Assembly (NCBI GenBank): GCA_928724745.1
Contig: CAKMXJ010000002.1
Span: forward strand, 1,178,001 to 1,242,000
Source of the DNA: Anthracocystis setariae
Lineage: Eukaryota > Basidiomycota > Ustilaginomycetes > Ustilaginales > Ustilaginaceae
Length of the DNA stretch: 64,000 nucleotides
Reading direction: 5' to 3'
Part shown: in pieces, positions 48,608 through 57,888 of the stretch
Position numbering within the stretch: the first letter of the stretch is position 1
Layout: every line of letters begins with the position of its first letter
Program-made: the position numbers and the translations under genes
The notes under the pieces: model-generated
Told to the model about the DNA's origin: nothing
Seen by the model: only the letters and a program-made list of their open reading frames with translations
Database searches by the model: none

Positions 48608-49023
48608 ACTGAGTCTCCAGATGGTAGTTGGCACACACAATACACACCCTCGCTTTCTTCTCAGCAAATTTCTTCACTTTTTGTACACTCTGTCTCTCTC
48701 TTGCAAACTTGATCTTTGACAAGCTAAATGCATCGGACACTTTCTTCATGGATACCACATACCTCGGTTGCGTTCGGATAAGATGTTGGTGAGGATTGAC
48801 AAGGTGTCCGCAATGCAGCCGGGAAATTGAATGTGAGGGTTTTGGCTCCTAACACGATCCAACCGAAAAAGAGGAGTGTGAGGTGCACGTCCCCCCAAAG
48901 TGCGCACGAATACTTTGCGCCCAATCGCACAATAATATCACTCTCTCCTTCTTGTTGCTACCATCTTCTGTCATTGTTGCACTTGGGATGGTGTCTCGAA
49001 TTGATATTGGTGATATTGTCAGG
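48608..49023. other. Intergenic between CaaX-protein gene and EMC10
   Basis: 416 bp. No repeats or genes noticed; the EMC10 frame is open into it but without a signal-peptide-like start before 49024. Confidence 0.5.
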
Positions 49024-49884
49024 ATGATGAAGATCGCGATCACCACTGGGCTTTTGGCTGCAGCGACGCTGCCTTTGTTGGCTTCGGCGACGACGACGAC
49101 GACGAGTTACAACGTGTTTCATCGGATCTCGACCTTCGACTCCACGCCGGACTGGACACTTCGTGCCACCATCGATCTCACCGATGCCAACAACACAACC
49201 CATGTCGTCTCCAACATCCTCACCCCGGACCAAGTGGCCGACTTGAAACAACAAGCCTACACTCCCGAAGCCAAACACCTCTGGTACCAAATCGGCATCA
49301 CCTCGACCACGTCGGACTCGATCGACTTGCAAACCTCGATCCCCCTCTGCCATCTTCGTCAAAGTCACCCCGCCCTGCCATCCCTGGACGATCTCATCGT
49401 ACTCACCACCACCCCCTTCCCGCCCACCCAAGTTACTGGGCTTAACTACCGCATACTCGACATCACGCTCGATGCCACCACACACTGTCCCATCATCACC
49501 ACCACCAAGCTCAACCGCGTGAACGAACTCGCGAGGAAACAACGTCAACGTCAACTCTCCCGCCGCTCCACCCGAAACGCAAAATCCCCCTCTCCCCCTC
49601 CCCCTCCCTCTCCCCCCACCACCACCACCATCAACCCAGCTTTCAACCTCAATACCAACCTCGAAACCCTCGGCGCCACCCTCGCTCCCCAAATCCACCT
49701 CCAACAACAACCCCTCCCCACAAACCAAGACGGCTCCGTCAAACCCCCGGATCCACCCCAAAAATCCTTCCTCCACAAATATTGGTACTACCTAATCCCC
49801 ATCGCCATCATGCTGCTCATCCCCCCCGGCGAAGAGGAAAAATCCCCCTCCCCTCCCTCCTCCTCCTCTACAGCCTCTCAATGA
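49024..49884 (+). CDS. EMC10: ER membrane protein complex subunit 10 (EMC10)
   Basis: 286 residues from ATG 49024. MMKIAITTGLLAAATLPLLA is a clean signal peptide, which is why I start here rather than at upstream in-frame Mets (48883, 48988). A lumenal beta-rich domain follows (about 25-190; YNVFHRISTFDSTPDWTLRA, HLWYQIGITST), with an NNT sequon. A proline-rich linker and a single C-terminal transmembrane segment (about 252-268) come after QKSFLHKYWYYLIPIAIMLL, the signature end of EMC10. The short cytosolic tail is Ser/Pro-rich. The EMC inserts tail-anchored and multipass proteins into the ER membrane; EMC10 is a lumenal accessory subunit. No introns are required. Confidence 0.88.
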   Translation: MMKIAITTGLLAAATLPLLASATTTTTSYNVFHRISTFDSTPDWTLRATIDLTDANNTTHVVSNILTPDQVADLKQQAYTPEAKHLWYQIGITSTTSDSIDLQTSIPLCHLRQSHPALPSLDDLIVLTTTPFPPTQVTGLNYRILDITLDATTHCPIITTTKLNRVNELARKQRQRQLSRRSTRNAKSPSPPPPPSPPTTTTINPAFNLNTNLETLGATLAPQIHLQQQPLPTNQDGSVKPPDPPQKSFLHKYWYYLIPIAIMLLIPPGEEEKSPSPPSSSSTASQ

Positions 49885-49956
49885 TCTCTCTTTCTTTTGC
49901 AATCCAAGCTTTTTTTTTTTTTCTTCTCTCTTTTGTAAGCGAGCAAGTTTCAACAT

Positions 49957-52900
49957 TTAGGCAGTAGCTCTCGACTTTCGACCGGTGGCGTTGGAAGGTG
50001 GTTGTGGGTGTAGTTGTGACGGTGCGGCTACAAACGCGGTGCCTGCCTTCCAGATGACCAACAACACTAGCATGACCTGACCGAATCGGATGAGCGGATT
50101 ACTCGTATCTTCGTCATCGGAAGCATTCTTACTTGCCCATGCAGTAGACGCAGCACTACCACCACTACCCTGGTGTCGCGCGCGATTGCGCTGTTCCCTC
50201 TCCCTCTGCCTCGCCGCGAGCGTCTCAAAGTGATCGGAATCGGTCTTACTCCAAGCGAACCCTGCACCTCTCGTCCCAACCCCTGCTGAATTCGAATTAG
50301 CCGCTTTCCTCTGCCGTCGTTGATACTCCCACGCATACGTCGCCCTGGCGCGACGATTCACATTGTCATCCGCATCGTATGCATATCCAAACCCCCCACC
50401 CGCACCCGCACCTGCACCACCACCCCCTGCGGCTGTGGAATGCGACAAAGCCTGCCGATCGTAACTCCTCCTCCTCTCTGCACTACCCAACACCGCATAC
50501 GCCTCGGAAACCTCTTGAAACCTCGTCCTAGCATCTCCACTAGGATTCACATCCGGATGCAACTGCTTGGACAGCTTATAAAACTGTGACTTGATCTGAG
50601 CCTGACTCGCTCCCCTCTCGACCTGCAACGTCCCGTAATGATCCAACGCCCTAACCCTAGCGGCGACCCTAGCACTCGTGTGTAACCCTCGTTTCTTACC
50701 ACCCCCCACCCCCTCTTCTTTCGACGAGAACACCAAAGTACCTTTCCCCCAAGCCCCAGCTTTGGGACCCCAATCTTCGCGAACCCCCCATACGTGCGCT
50801 TCCGATAGCACCGGTGGACCTTGATCGCGGTTCCTCTTCTTCCCAATCGGTCCAGCCGAAAAGTCGGCGGCCTCGTACCTGCTCTTCCCCACACCCTCCT
50901 GCTGTTGCTGCTTGGCAGCAGTCCACTCCTCCATCTCCCTCTCGAGTCTCGTCTGTGCCTCCCTCCTCCCTGGGAACGACGCCGTCTCGTAACTCGCCTC
51001 CTCAGCAAAATCGCCACTCGGATCAACAAACCTACCCCCCGTATCCGTCGACACCACCCCCACCACCGCAACTGCATCCCTCTTCACACCCGCCCAACTC
51101 TGCATCTCACCCTGCAAAAATGGCCGCCATCCTTTCCTCACCGCCCAATCCGGATGACTCATCTCGAACAAGCGCGACACAGCACGCTGGTACGAAAACC
51201 GCTCATCCTCACCCGAGAAAATCGCGAGATGCTTGAACCCCACCTTATCGTCCTCCTTGGTCATCACCGCAGCGGTCTTGGTGGCAGCTCGGCAAGGCGT
51301 GCTTGACGAGTACGCCGAAATGTTTGGCCGAAACCCTTCCTCGGTATCCTGCATAGCTTCCGATAGCGTTTCGGCCATGATGAGCGAGTCGGACATGAAC
51401 TCGTCGCGCTCTACATCCACCCGCAGATTAGCCGCACTCGTACCGCGATACGACAACTCCGGCCGTACATCCCCTGGCCCAGCCGCAGGCCCATTCGCCG
51501 CGTGCCGCGCCGCCTTCTCTGCATCCGGGAAAAACAGATCATCCGGCGCTGCATCCGCCAACACGATCAAACGACATCCAGCCTCGTACACCGCATCGAG
51601 CAACGTAATCATCCGTCGCGCCTGGTTCTTCTGCATCAGCGTCATCTGCGGTACATCCTCCACAACAAAAGTGTGGTACCAAGATGCAAGCGTCAGATAG
51701 TCCGCAGCACCAAGAGGCGAATCGCACAGTTCGGAGAACGTGAAGCGACACACACTCGGCAACTCGTCAAGCGCAGCGTACGAGCGCGGGACGACGAGTT
51801 TACGTCCATACACATCCAGAGTGGTGCGACTCGGTGTGCGTCCGCCGATAGCCTCTTCAACCAGCTGGTGGAATTTATCCGCCTCGAATCGGAGGAAGTA
51901 CGAGCTCACTCCCGCCCCCGCCGCGGGCTCCGATGGCTCGCCAGACTCAGCACGGGTTTCTTCGGGAGCTTGCTCGGATGCATTTCGATCGAGCCACTGT
52001 TGACGGTAGAACGGCTGGCGACGGAAGTCGCGGTTGCTGCGCATTTCGTGGTTGGGACAACGTTCTTGCAAGATCTCGAGGAACTGGGTCAGCTGGCCGC
52101 GCTGTACATTGCTAGCATACAGATCCTTTGGGATCCTATTACTTGTACCGACCACAACGCCTCCCAAGCGCCAATACGCCTCCAGCGTCCTCCTAAGCAA
52201 CCCGGCACTGGCGACATCCACCAGCTGAATCTCGTCGAACAGCAAAACATGGCCGTACTTGAGGAACAACTGCGCCGCGGCATGCAATGGCAGCGTCGTC
52301 TTGACCACATCTCCATCGGGCCCGGGGATGTAGGCCATGTCCCCAGGCGGAGCATCCGCAAGCGAATCTGGTCGGAAAAACGGCATCCCTCTCAACGCTC
52401 TTCTCCAGCCGGACGATTTCGAGTCGCGCATCCAGTGCGCACCCGTACCGATCTCGGGAGTCGCAGTAGCGCGTGGCTTACCCTGTTGCACCGCCTTGCG
52501 CCGCCTCTCCGCCTCGTCCCAGATGATCCTGTAGAGATCGAGCAGCAGATGATGGTAGTGACGGCGGAACTTGTGTCTCGTCGGAAGCGAGTCGTAGAAG
52601 ATATCCGTCACCATGCTCTTACCTGTGCCTGGCGTGCCTGTAATCAGAAGCCCCTTGGGCGTGCCCAGCTCTGCGAGGCCTTCGCTTTCGGAAAGCCACT
52701 TGACGAGTTCAGCCACATTGCCCTTCCCGGTACCCTGTTTGGGTGAGGGAGAGTCCTGGAATTCACGGGCGCCAGGACGAAGACGCGCATCGATGGCATT
52801 GGCGAGTGCGGCTGAGGACGAGGATTGCGAGTCAGTTTGGAGGATGCCGAGGAGGTGTGCGGGTGGGGTGTAGTCGATGAGACTACGATTGATGCGACGG

Positions 52901-53196
52901 AGGGCGATGAGGGCACGCAGCTGTTCTTCGTCCTCTTGGAGCTCGCCGCGGGCGACTTTGGCACGGTAGATGAGGAGCGGGTCGGTGACTTGGAGCGCGT
53001 TGGCTTCGGATGCAGAGGAGGACGTTATTGAGCGGTAGAGGTGTTTGTGTGAGTAGGTAGCGTAGTAAGCGGGTGCGTATCTGGAAGCGGACAGGCGAGT
53101 TCGGCCGTAGGTAGAGGCTGTGATGGTGCGGAGGCCCCGCGATGAGGACGAGGCTAGCATGGTTGCTCCATCGATTGTCAAGAACTGCATCGACAC
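49957..53196 (-). CDS. AFG1: Mitochondrial Afg1/LACE1-type ATPase fused to a DNAJC30-like J-domain protein
   Basis: One 1079-residue frame contains two proteins normally encoded separately. The N-terminus (Arg/Ser/Ala/Tyr-rich, about 1-65) is a mitochondrial presequence. The Afg1 ATPase spans about 70-700: Walker A GTPGTGKS (187-194), Walker B HVLLFDEIQLVD, GVVVGTSNRIPKDLY, and the terminal FSYQRAVSRLFEMSHPDW. Afg1 works with inner-membrane proteases in quality control of respiratory complexes. After a Gln/Gly-rich linker and LHTSARVAARVRA (itself like a presequence) comes a J domain (about 853-905: HYGTLQ, HPD at about 877-879, RFQEVSEAYAVLGS, RRSYDR). A Gly-rich stretch and a C-terminal transmembrane segment (RFGQVMLVLLVIWKAGTAFV) complete it. 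J domain plus C-terminal TM resembles DNAJC30. No stop or convincing intron separates the halves. Confidence 0.88.
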   Translation of the reverse strand: MSMQFLTIDGATMLASSSSRGLRTITASTYGRTRLSASRYAPAYYATYSHKHLYRSITSSSASEANALQVTDPLLIYRAKVARGELQEDEEQLRALIALRRINRSLIDYTPPAHLLGILQTDSQSSSSAALANAIDARLRPGAREFQDSPSPKQGTGKGNVAELVKWLSESEGLAELGTPKGLLITGTPGTGKSMVTDIFYDSLPTRHKFRRHYHHLLLDLYRIIWDEAERRRKAVQQGKPRATATPEIGTGAHWMRDSKSSGWRRALRGMPFFRPDSLADAPPGDMAYIPGPDGDVVKTTLPLHAAAQLFLKYGHVLLFDEIQLVDVASAGLLRRTLEAYWRLGGVVVGTSNRIPKDLYASNVQRGQLTQFLEILQERCPNHEMRSNRDFRRQPFYRQQWLDRNASEQAPEETRAESGEPSEPAAGAGVSSYFLRFEADKFHQLVEEAIGGRTPSRTTLDVYGRKLVVPRSYAALDELPSVCRFTFSELCDSPLGAADYLTLASWYHTFVVEDVPQMTLMQKNQARRMITLLDAVYEAGCRLIVLADAAPDDLFFPDAEKAARHAANGPAAGPGDVRPELSYRGTSAANLRVDVERDEFMSDSLIMAETLSEAMQDTEEGFRPNISAYSSSTPCRAATKTAAVMTKEDDKVGFKHLAIFSGEDERFSYQRAVSRLFEMSHPDWAVRKGWRPFLQGEMQSWAGVKRDAVAVVGVVSTDTGGRFVDPSGDFAEEASYETASFPGRREAQTRLEREMEEWTAAKQQQQEGVGKSRYEAADFSAGPIGKKRNRDQGPPVLSEAHVWGVREDWGPKAGAWGKGTLVFSSKEEGVGGGKKRGLHTSARVAARVRALDHYGTLQVERGASQAQIKSQFYKLSKQLHPDVNPSGDARTRFQEVSEAYAVLGSAERRRSYDRQALSHSTAAGGGGAGAGAGGGFGYAYDADDNVNRRARATYAWEYQRRQRKAANSNSAGVGTRGAGFAWSKTDSDHFETLAARQREREQRNRARHQGSGGSAASTAWASKNASDDEDTSNPLIRFGQVMLVLLVIWKAGTAFVAAPSQLHPQPPSNATGRKSRATA

Positions 53197-53646
53197 TGGA
53201 TACGATTTCGAGCCTTGACGTGCAGGGTATGAGAGCTGCTTGTTGGAGCCTCCCTTTATCTTTGGGATGCCTTTCGAGTGCGGAAGTTACTTGCTGTTGC
53301 TTGTAGAAGGAGGAAGGACGGACAGCAACGGACAGTATGTAAGCGTGCAGTCCGTCAATTCAATGCCTCCACACTCGTCCGTCCATTTTAGCCTTTATTC
53401 GTGATTTCTTTCGTTTCGGCCGTGAATTTCTTCCGTGAGTAGAATGTTAAGTTGCGGAAAGAGACTTTAAACTCGGATTTCGGTGACATGTCCGACTGCA
53501 CTTGGAAATTTTTGAGAAGAACACTCTCCTCACCCACCAACCGCTGACTCTTGCTCGCCATCCTTGCTCGTGACACACTTAACCATCCATACTTTGCCTC
53601 ACCAACATCACTAGCCGAGCAACGCTGTCCATCCATATTAGCCAAA
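53197..53646. promoter_or_regulatory. Bidirectional promoter region, Afg1-J gene / Bud23
   Basis: 450 bp head-to-head spacer between a mitochondrial and a ribosome-biogenesis gene. No distinctive element identified. Confidence 0.5.
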
Positions 53647-54636
53647 ATGTCGCGTCCGGAACACCTGGCACCGCCAGAAATCTTCTACAATGACACTGAA
53701 GCTCAAAAGTATACCGCAAAGTAAGTGTCCCCCCTCTCCTCCCTCTTTCAATCCTCTCATTCTAAGATTTGCCTGCTTACAATATCTACATCCCTTCATG
53801 CCTCGACCTCTCTTAGTACGCGAGTACAGACCATTCAAGCGGAAATGACTGAGCGCGCCATCGAGCTGCTCATGCTCCCTGAACACCGCAAACCTGCACT
53901 CCTCCTTGACATTGGCTGTGGCTCGGGCCTGTCTGGCGAGATCATCACTGAGCATGGGCACGAATGGATCGGCTTTGACATTTCGCCATCCATGCTCGAA
54001 GTTGCGCTCGAAAAGGAAACCGATGGAGACCTGCTCTTAGCCGATGCTGGTCAAGGCTGTGGCTTCCGCGCGGGCTCCTTTGACGGCGCCATCAGCATCT
54101 CGGTGCTCCAATGGCTGTGCAACGCCGACGCTACCTCGCACAATCCTGCGCAACGTCTCAGCTCGTTCTTCAGCACACTCTACTCGTCACTCTCACGCGG
54201 TAGTCGCGCCGTTTTCCAGTTCTACCCGGAATCCGATGACCAGGTCAAGTTCATCATGCAGTTCGCAACACGTGCCGGTTTCGGTGGCGGTCTGGTGGTC
54301 GACTACCCGAATTCGAAAAAGGCCAAGAAATTCTACCTGGTCTTGTGGGTAGGTGGTGAAATGATGATCGGGCCCAACGGCGAAACGTCCAAACAAACCC
54401 TCCCGCAAGGCCTCACACACGATCACGACACAAACCCCGCAGGTCAGAGCACAAGCGTCAAATACGAACGCTCGAGGTTAGACGACAAACGTCGTCGCAA
54501 CAGTAAAAAGAAAGGTTCCAAGGAGACTGCAAAGGAATACATTGTCAGGAAAAAGGAACTCAACCGCAAGAGAGGAAAGGAAGACGTCCCCCTCGATTCA
54601 AAGTATACCGGCAGACGCCGAAAAGGCGGATTTTAA
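53647..54636 (+). CDS. BUD23: 18S rRNA (guanine-N7) methyltransferase Bud23
   Basis: Exons 53647-53720 and 53817-54636, joined across a 96-nt GTAAGT...TTAG intron, give 297 residues. MSRPEHLAPPEIFYNDTEAQ followed by KYTANTRVQTIQ is the diagnostic N-terminus and spans the splice site. SAM-binding motif I is LLDIGCGSGLSGE, with later motifs WIGFDISPSML and DGAISISVLQWLCNAD. The basic C-terminal tail (about 245-297, RRRKGGF ending) is the family's conserved terminal domain. With Trm112 the enzyme makes m7G in the 18S rRNA decoding region and supports small-subunit export from the nucleus. A CA repeat starts immediately after the stop. Confidence 0.95.
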
Positions 54637-54662
54637 CACACACACACACACACACACACACA
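54636..54662. repeat. (CA)n microsatellite in the 3' UTR of Bud23
   Basis: About thirteen AC units beginning at the stop codon. Confidence 0.9.
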
Positions 54663-54791
54663 CCACCCCATTCAGTACTGTTCGTTTCATCAATGCAATG
54701 ATTATACCCGCACACACCTACTCGAGCTGTGCCTTAAGCAAATTCCTAAAATTGAATCAAATGCCACCCTAGTGAGCCGACTGCATCTCGA

Positions 54792-55838
54792 TCAAATATC
54801 ATCATCCATACCCACGGGGATCTCTACCTTCTGACCCGGTTCGAACGCGGGCAAACCCAAATACGGACAGCTGGAACATCTAAACGCATCACCCAAGAAG
54901 CAGCTACCACAACTGCTAGTGGCGCCCTTGGTATCCACCTGAATGCGCTTGATCGTCTTTGGCTTTCCATCCTTACCGATGATCGTCTCTTGCACTTCGA
55001 CACGCTTGCCGCCCGTCGTCGTCGATGCACCACCGACACCGTTGGGCATATCCATATCGTCTTGATCCAGCTGCACAATGTTGGAGTTGGCATTGCGTTC
55101 CTCCTCCTCCTGCAGCTCGCGCAACCCACACGTGCAACCCTTGCACGCCTTCTTCTTCTTTGCCTGTCCAGGCCCAACATCGCAGTCGGGTCGCTTGGTG
55201 GCGGTGATGGGCACAAAGTCGGCCGAAGTTAGCAGCGTCGACTGATCGATCAGCTCGTTTGACGATGCAGGTTGCGTAGCCCATAGAGACTTCTTTGCCG
55301 CCGATGCACCTCCCCCTAGCTTGCGACGGAGTGGCAGTGCGGAGGAACCGGAAGAAGATCCGATTGAGAACGAAGAGCTGGCGGTTTCAGGTTTCACAGC
55401 GTTGACAACGCCAGTAGCATCGTCGGTTTGGATGTTTGTGAAGCCGGCGATGGTGAGTTCCGCCTTGACTTTCTGCGCGGTGGTGGCGTCGACGAGTTCG
55501 CCTGCCTCGACGATGATCTTGGCGGTAGGTTTAAGCGCGGCGTGAAGGCTCGAGAGGAGAAGCGGAGACGAAGCGTCGGCGTAGGGGACGGCAAGGTGGG
55601 CGATAGGATAGGTGGAAGGTGCGAGGATGGTGGCGCCGTCAGTGAGACGGTCGACCATGTGCATTTCGACTTGACGGCCCGAGTATGCCTCGACAGCTTT
55701 CTGGTATGCGCCGGATTGAGCCGAGGCCATGGAGCCGATGACAAGGACGGTGCCGGAAGCATCAGCCGAGGTGGAAGAGACGACACCGTTCGAGTTGTGC
55801 GAAAATGCAGCGTCGGTGGCTGCTACGGGAGGAGACAT
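54792..55838 (-). CDS. DRE2: Dre2/anamorsin, cytosolic Fe-S cluster assembly protein
   Basis: 348 residues. The N-terminal half (about 1-150) is the SAM-methyltransferase-like fold that binds no SAM. The C-terminal half holds the two cluster motifs: C-x(n)-CKGCTC (CDVGPGQ..., about 218-238; [2Fe-2S] site) and the twin CX2C pair CGSC-FLGDAFR-CSSC, followed by PYLGLPAFEPG. Dre2 receives electrons from the diflavin reductase Tah18 for early cytosolic iron-sulfur cluster assembly and ribonucleotide reductase cofactor formation. A Ser/Gly-rich linker separates the halves. No intron is needed. It is convergent with Bud23. Confidence 0.95.
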   Translation of the reverse strand: MSPPVAATDAAFSHNSNGVVSSTSADASGTVLVIGSMASAQSGAYQKAVEAYSGRQVEMHMVDRLTDGATILAPSTYPIAHLAVPYADASSPLLLSSLHAALKPTAKIIVEAGELVDATTAQKVKAELTIAGFTNIQTDDATGVVNAVKPETASSSFSIGSSSGSSALPLRRKLGGGASAAKKSLWATQPASSNELIDQSTLLTSADFVPITATKRPDCDVGPGQAKKKKACKGCTCGLRELQEEEERNANSNIVQLDQDDMDMPNGVGGASTTTGGKRVEVQETIIGKDGKPKTIKRIQVDTKGATSSCGSCFLGDAFRCSSCPYLGLPAFEPGQKVEIPVGMDDDI

Positions 55839-56221
55839 GTTGTCGGATATGCTGCTGTGTCACTCGATTTGGTTGGTTTGGGTTGGGTTGTATGGGTATG
55901 GTGTTGGTAATGAAGGAGTGGCAGAGAGAACCGGGTCCGAGTATGTTTAAGGAATTGAAAGTGTAATAATGGTGGTCACAATGAAAGAAGGTGCACCATT
56001 CCACGCTCGGCTGACGGTGGGGTGACGGAATTAACCTTACGACAGGCCGAGACTGAGTTGGTCTGGTGAATTTTGCAAAAAAGGGTGTGATTCGATTCGA
56101 CTCGACTTTGTAATTAGGCAGTTTTCGGTGTCGTCGTCGGGGTTGAAGGTCAAGGGTCTGCTCGGTAGGCCGAGTAGACCTTAAGGTCAGTGAGATGGTG
56201 GTAGTTCGGAGTCAGGATTCA
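55839..56221. promoter_or_regulatory. Upstream region of Dre2, bordering the transposon
   Basis: Contains a hairpin, arms 56155-56165 and 56170-56180 (10 of 11 bp paired, 4-nt loop), just outside the candidate left end of the Harbinger element, and a TTCGGAG at 56205-56211 mirrored at 59406-59412. Confidence 0.45.
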
Positions 56222-56491
56222 GGGTCGGCTCAGTCGCGTTTAAATTTGAAAATTTTTGCGCTCCACGTGACGGAATTGACGTGATTACATAATTGGTTTT
56301 TGAGTAAAACATGCATCGGCGATTGCTCATACTGGATCGAGATGGTGTTAGTATAGCGTGCTCGCCATCAGATCCGGCCCGGATTCGTCGCACTTGAGCT
56401 TAAGATAAGGTTTGCCGGGATTGGACTTCATTCAGCAACCCCGCAATCCAAGCCTCGGCACGTTCCGACCACTTCTACCTCGTATTCTAGC

Positions 56492-57841
56492 ATGTCGGCA
56501 CCCCGTACGCCATACAACAACGGTCGCCCACTCCCGGAGCACCTGCAAAGGCGTTTGACAGAGTTAGACAGCATCGATATTGATGAAGGGCCGCTCAATT
56601 TGTTTACGGCGATGGCCAGGTCGCCGTCGCTGTCGTACGAGCAGCTCCTCAACGATACGCAGCCCGATCCAACTCAAGCTTCGCTCCTCGGCAGTCTGCA
56701 AGTAGAACAACAGTCTTCTCAAGCCTCTCAAGCATCGCATGTACATAGTCAGCATGATGTTCAAGATACGCAATACAATCAATTGTCGCCTTCATCATCG
56801 CAGTCTGTGCAGCCATCATCTCAGAAGTCTTTTGGTCACTCGCATTGGCGCGAAGCCGACGTGGATATACTGGTGACTGCCATTCACCACCACAATCCAT
56901 ATCAATACACGAACAATCATGACAAGGCGCTCGCTTGGGATCGAATTCTTGAGGAAGTGAATGCCAAGTTCTCTTTGATCGGCGCTCCGGCAAGAAGCAT
57001 GCAAGCACTCACCCTGAAGTGGAAGAAGACGAAGGCAGAACGGAAGCGACAGGATAGGATGAACAAGTCGGCTTCAGGTATTGCCGAGCCTCCTCGCAGC
57101 AACAGGGACCTCCTCATCGATGAGTTGAGCGCAACAACTGCTGGTCCATCAACAACACGAGGAATGCGAGCCGCTGCCGAAGCTCATCGAGAGATGCTTG
57201 CCGGCATGACTGGTCTTGTCAACGGCGGGCCAGCATCTCGATCTATGAGCTCTAGGTCTCAACGAGCTGAAGCCGAGTCTCCACAGACTCGAACGACCCC
57301 TACTCGACCTCAATCAACACTATCCACATTCCCCGAAGATTCGGCAGAGAGCGATACCTCCACTGGCGATCGCGCTATCGGCATGCCATCTCGTAAACGG
57401 CGCCGGAACGTCTACAACGAGCACGGTCTGGCTGCTATGCTCGAACAGCAGGCTCAACACCATCACGATGACTTGGAGTATCGGAAAGAGGCTCTCTCCC
57501 TGCAGCGTGAGTTCCTGTCCGCCGGTAGTTCTCTCATTAGTACCATGCAATCCGACATCAACGACTTGAAGCATGGTATCACCGCGCGCTTTGATGCCAT
57601 CGAGCACAGCATCAATGCGCTTGTACAGTCACTCGGAAGTCAGTCAACGGCAGTGTCTCAGTCTTCTCGGCAGGCTCGATCAACGTTCAACACGATACAT
57701 GAGGAGCGAACAACACCACAGCCAGCCTCCGAGCACGCAGCATCATCGCTGGAGACAACACCCACCGCCTATCGTGTTCGACGTTCAAGCTCTCGCGCTC
57801 CTTCAGTCCCTCGCTCTGGAAGATATGGTGGTTTCGAATGA
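56492..57841 (+). CDS. Harbinger-associated Myb/SANT-like DNA-binding protein
   Basis: 449 residues. Residues about 105-190 form a trihelix Myb/SANT-like domain starting SHWREADVDILVTAI and ending LTLKWKKTKAERKRQDRM, with the tryptophan spacing of transposon-derived Myb proteins. Flanks are Ser/Gln-rich. A C-terminal coiled-coil-like segment (about 310-385; MLEQQAQHHHDDLEYRKEAL, DINDLKHGITARFDAIEHSI) could mediate oligomerisation. In Harbinger elements this protein carries the transposase to the nucleus and binds the ends, and its position beside the transposase, tail to tail with 47 bp between stops, supports that. The frame is fully open, so there is no sign of decay. The family call is by domain and context. 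Confidence 0.8.
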   Translation: MSAPRTPYNNGRPLPEHLQRRLTELDSIDIDEGPLNLFTAMARSPSLSYEQLLNDTQPDPTQASLLGSLQVEQQSSQASQASHVHSQHDVQDTQYNQLSPSSSQSVQPSSQKSFGHSHWREADVDILVTAIHHHNPYQYTNNHDKALAWDRILEEVNAKFSLIGAPARSMQALTLKWKKTKAERKRQDRMNKSASGIAEPPRSNRDLLIDELSATTAGPSTTRGMRAAAEAHREMLAGMTGLVNGGPASRSMSSRSQRAEAESPQTRTTPTRPQSTLSTFPEDSAESDTSTGDRAIGMPSRKRRRNVYNEHGLAAMLEQQAQHHHDDLEYRKEALSLQREFLSAGSSLISTMQSDINDLKHGITARFDAIEHSINALVQSLGSQSTAVSQSSRQARSTFNTIHEERTTPQPASEHAASSLETTPTAYRVRRSSSRAPSVPRSGRYGGFE

Positions 57842-57888
57842 TCTTTCTATTGCTACTATGTACATACTCCATTGCAATGATAGCTAGT

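Noticed and set aside
51502..52746. 414-codon open frame on the plus strand
   Set aside because: Antisense to the Afg1 ATPase, with no family-like motifs and Arg/His-rich composition typical of shadow frames.
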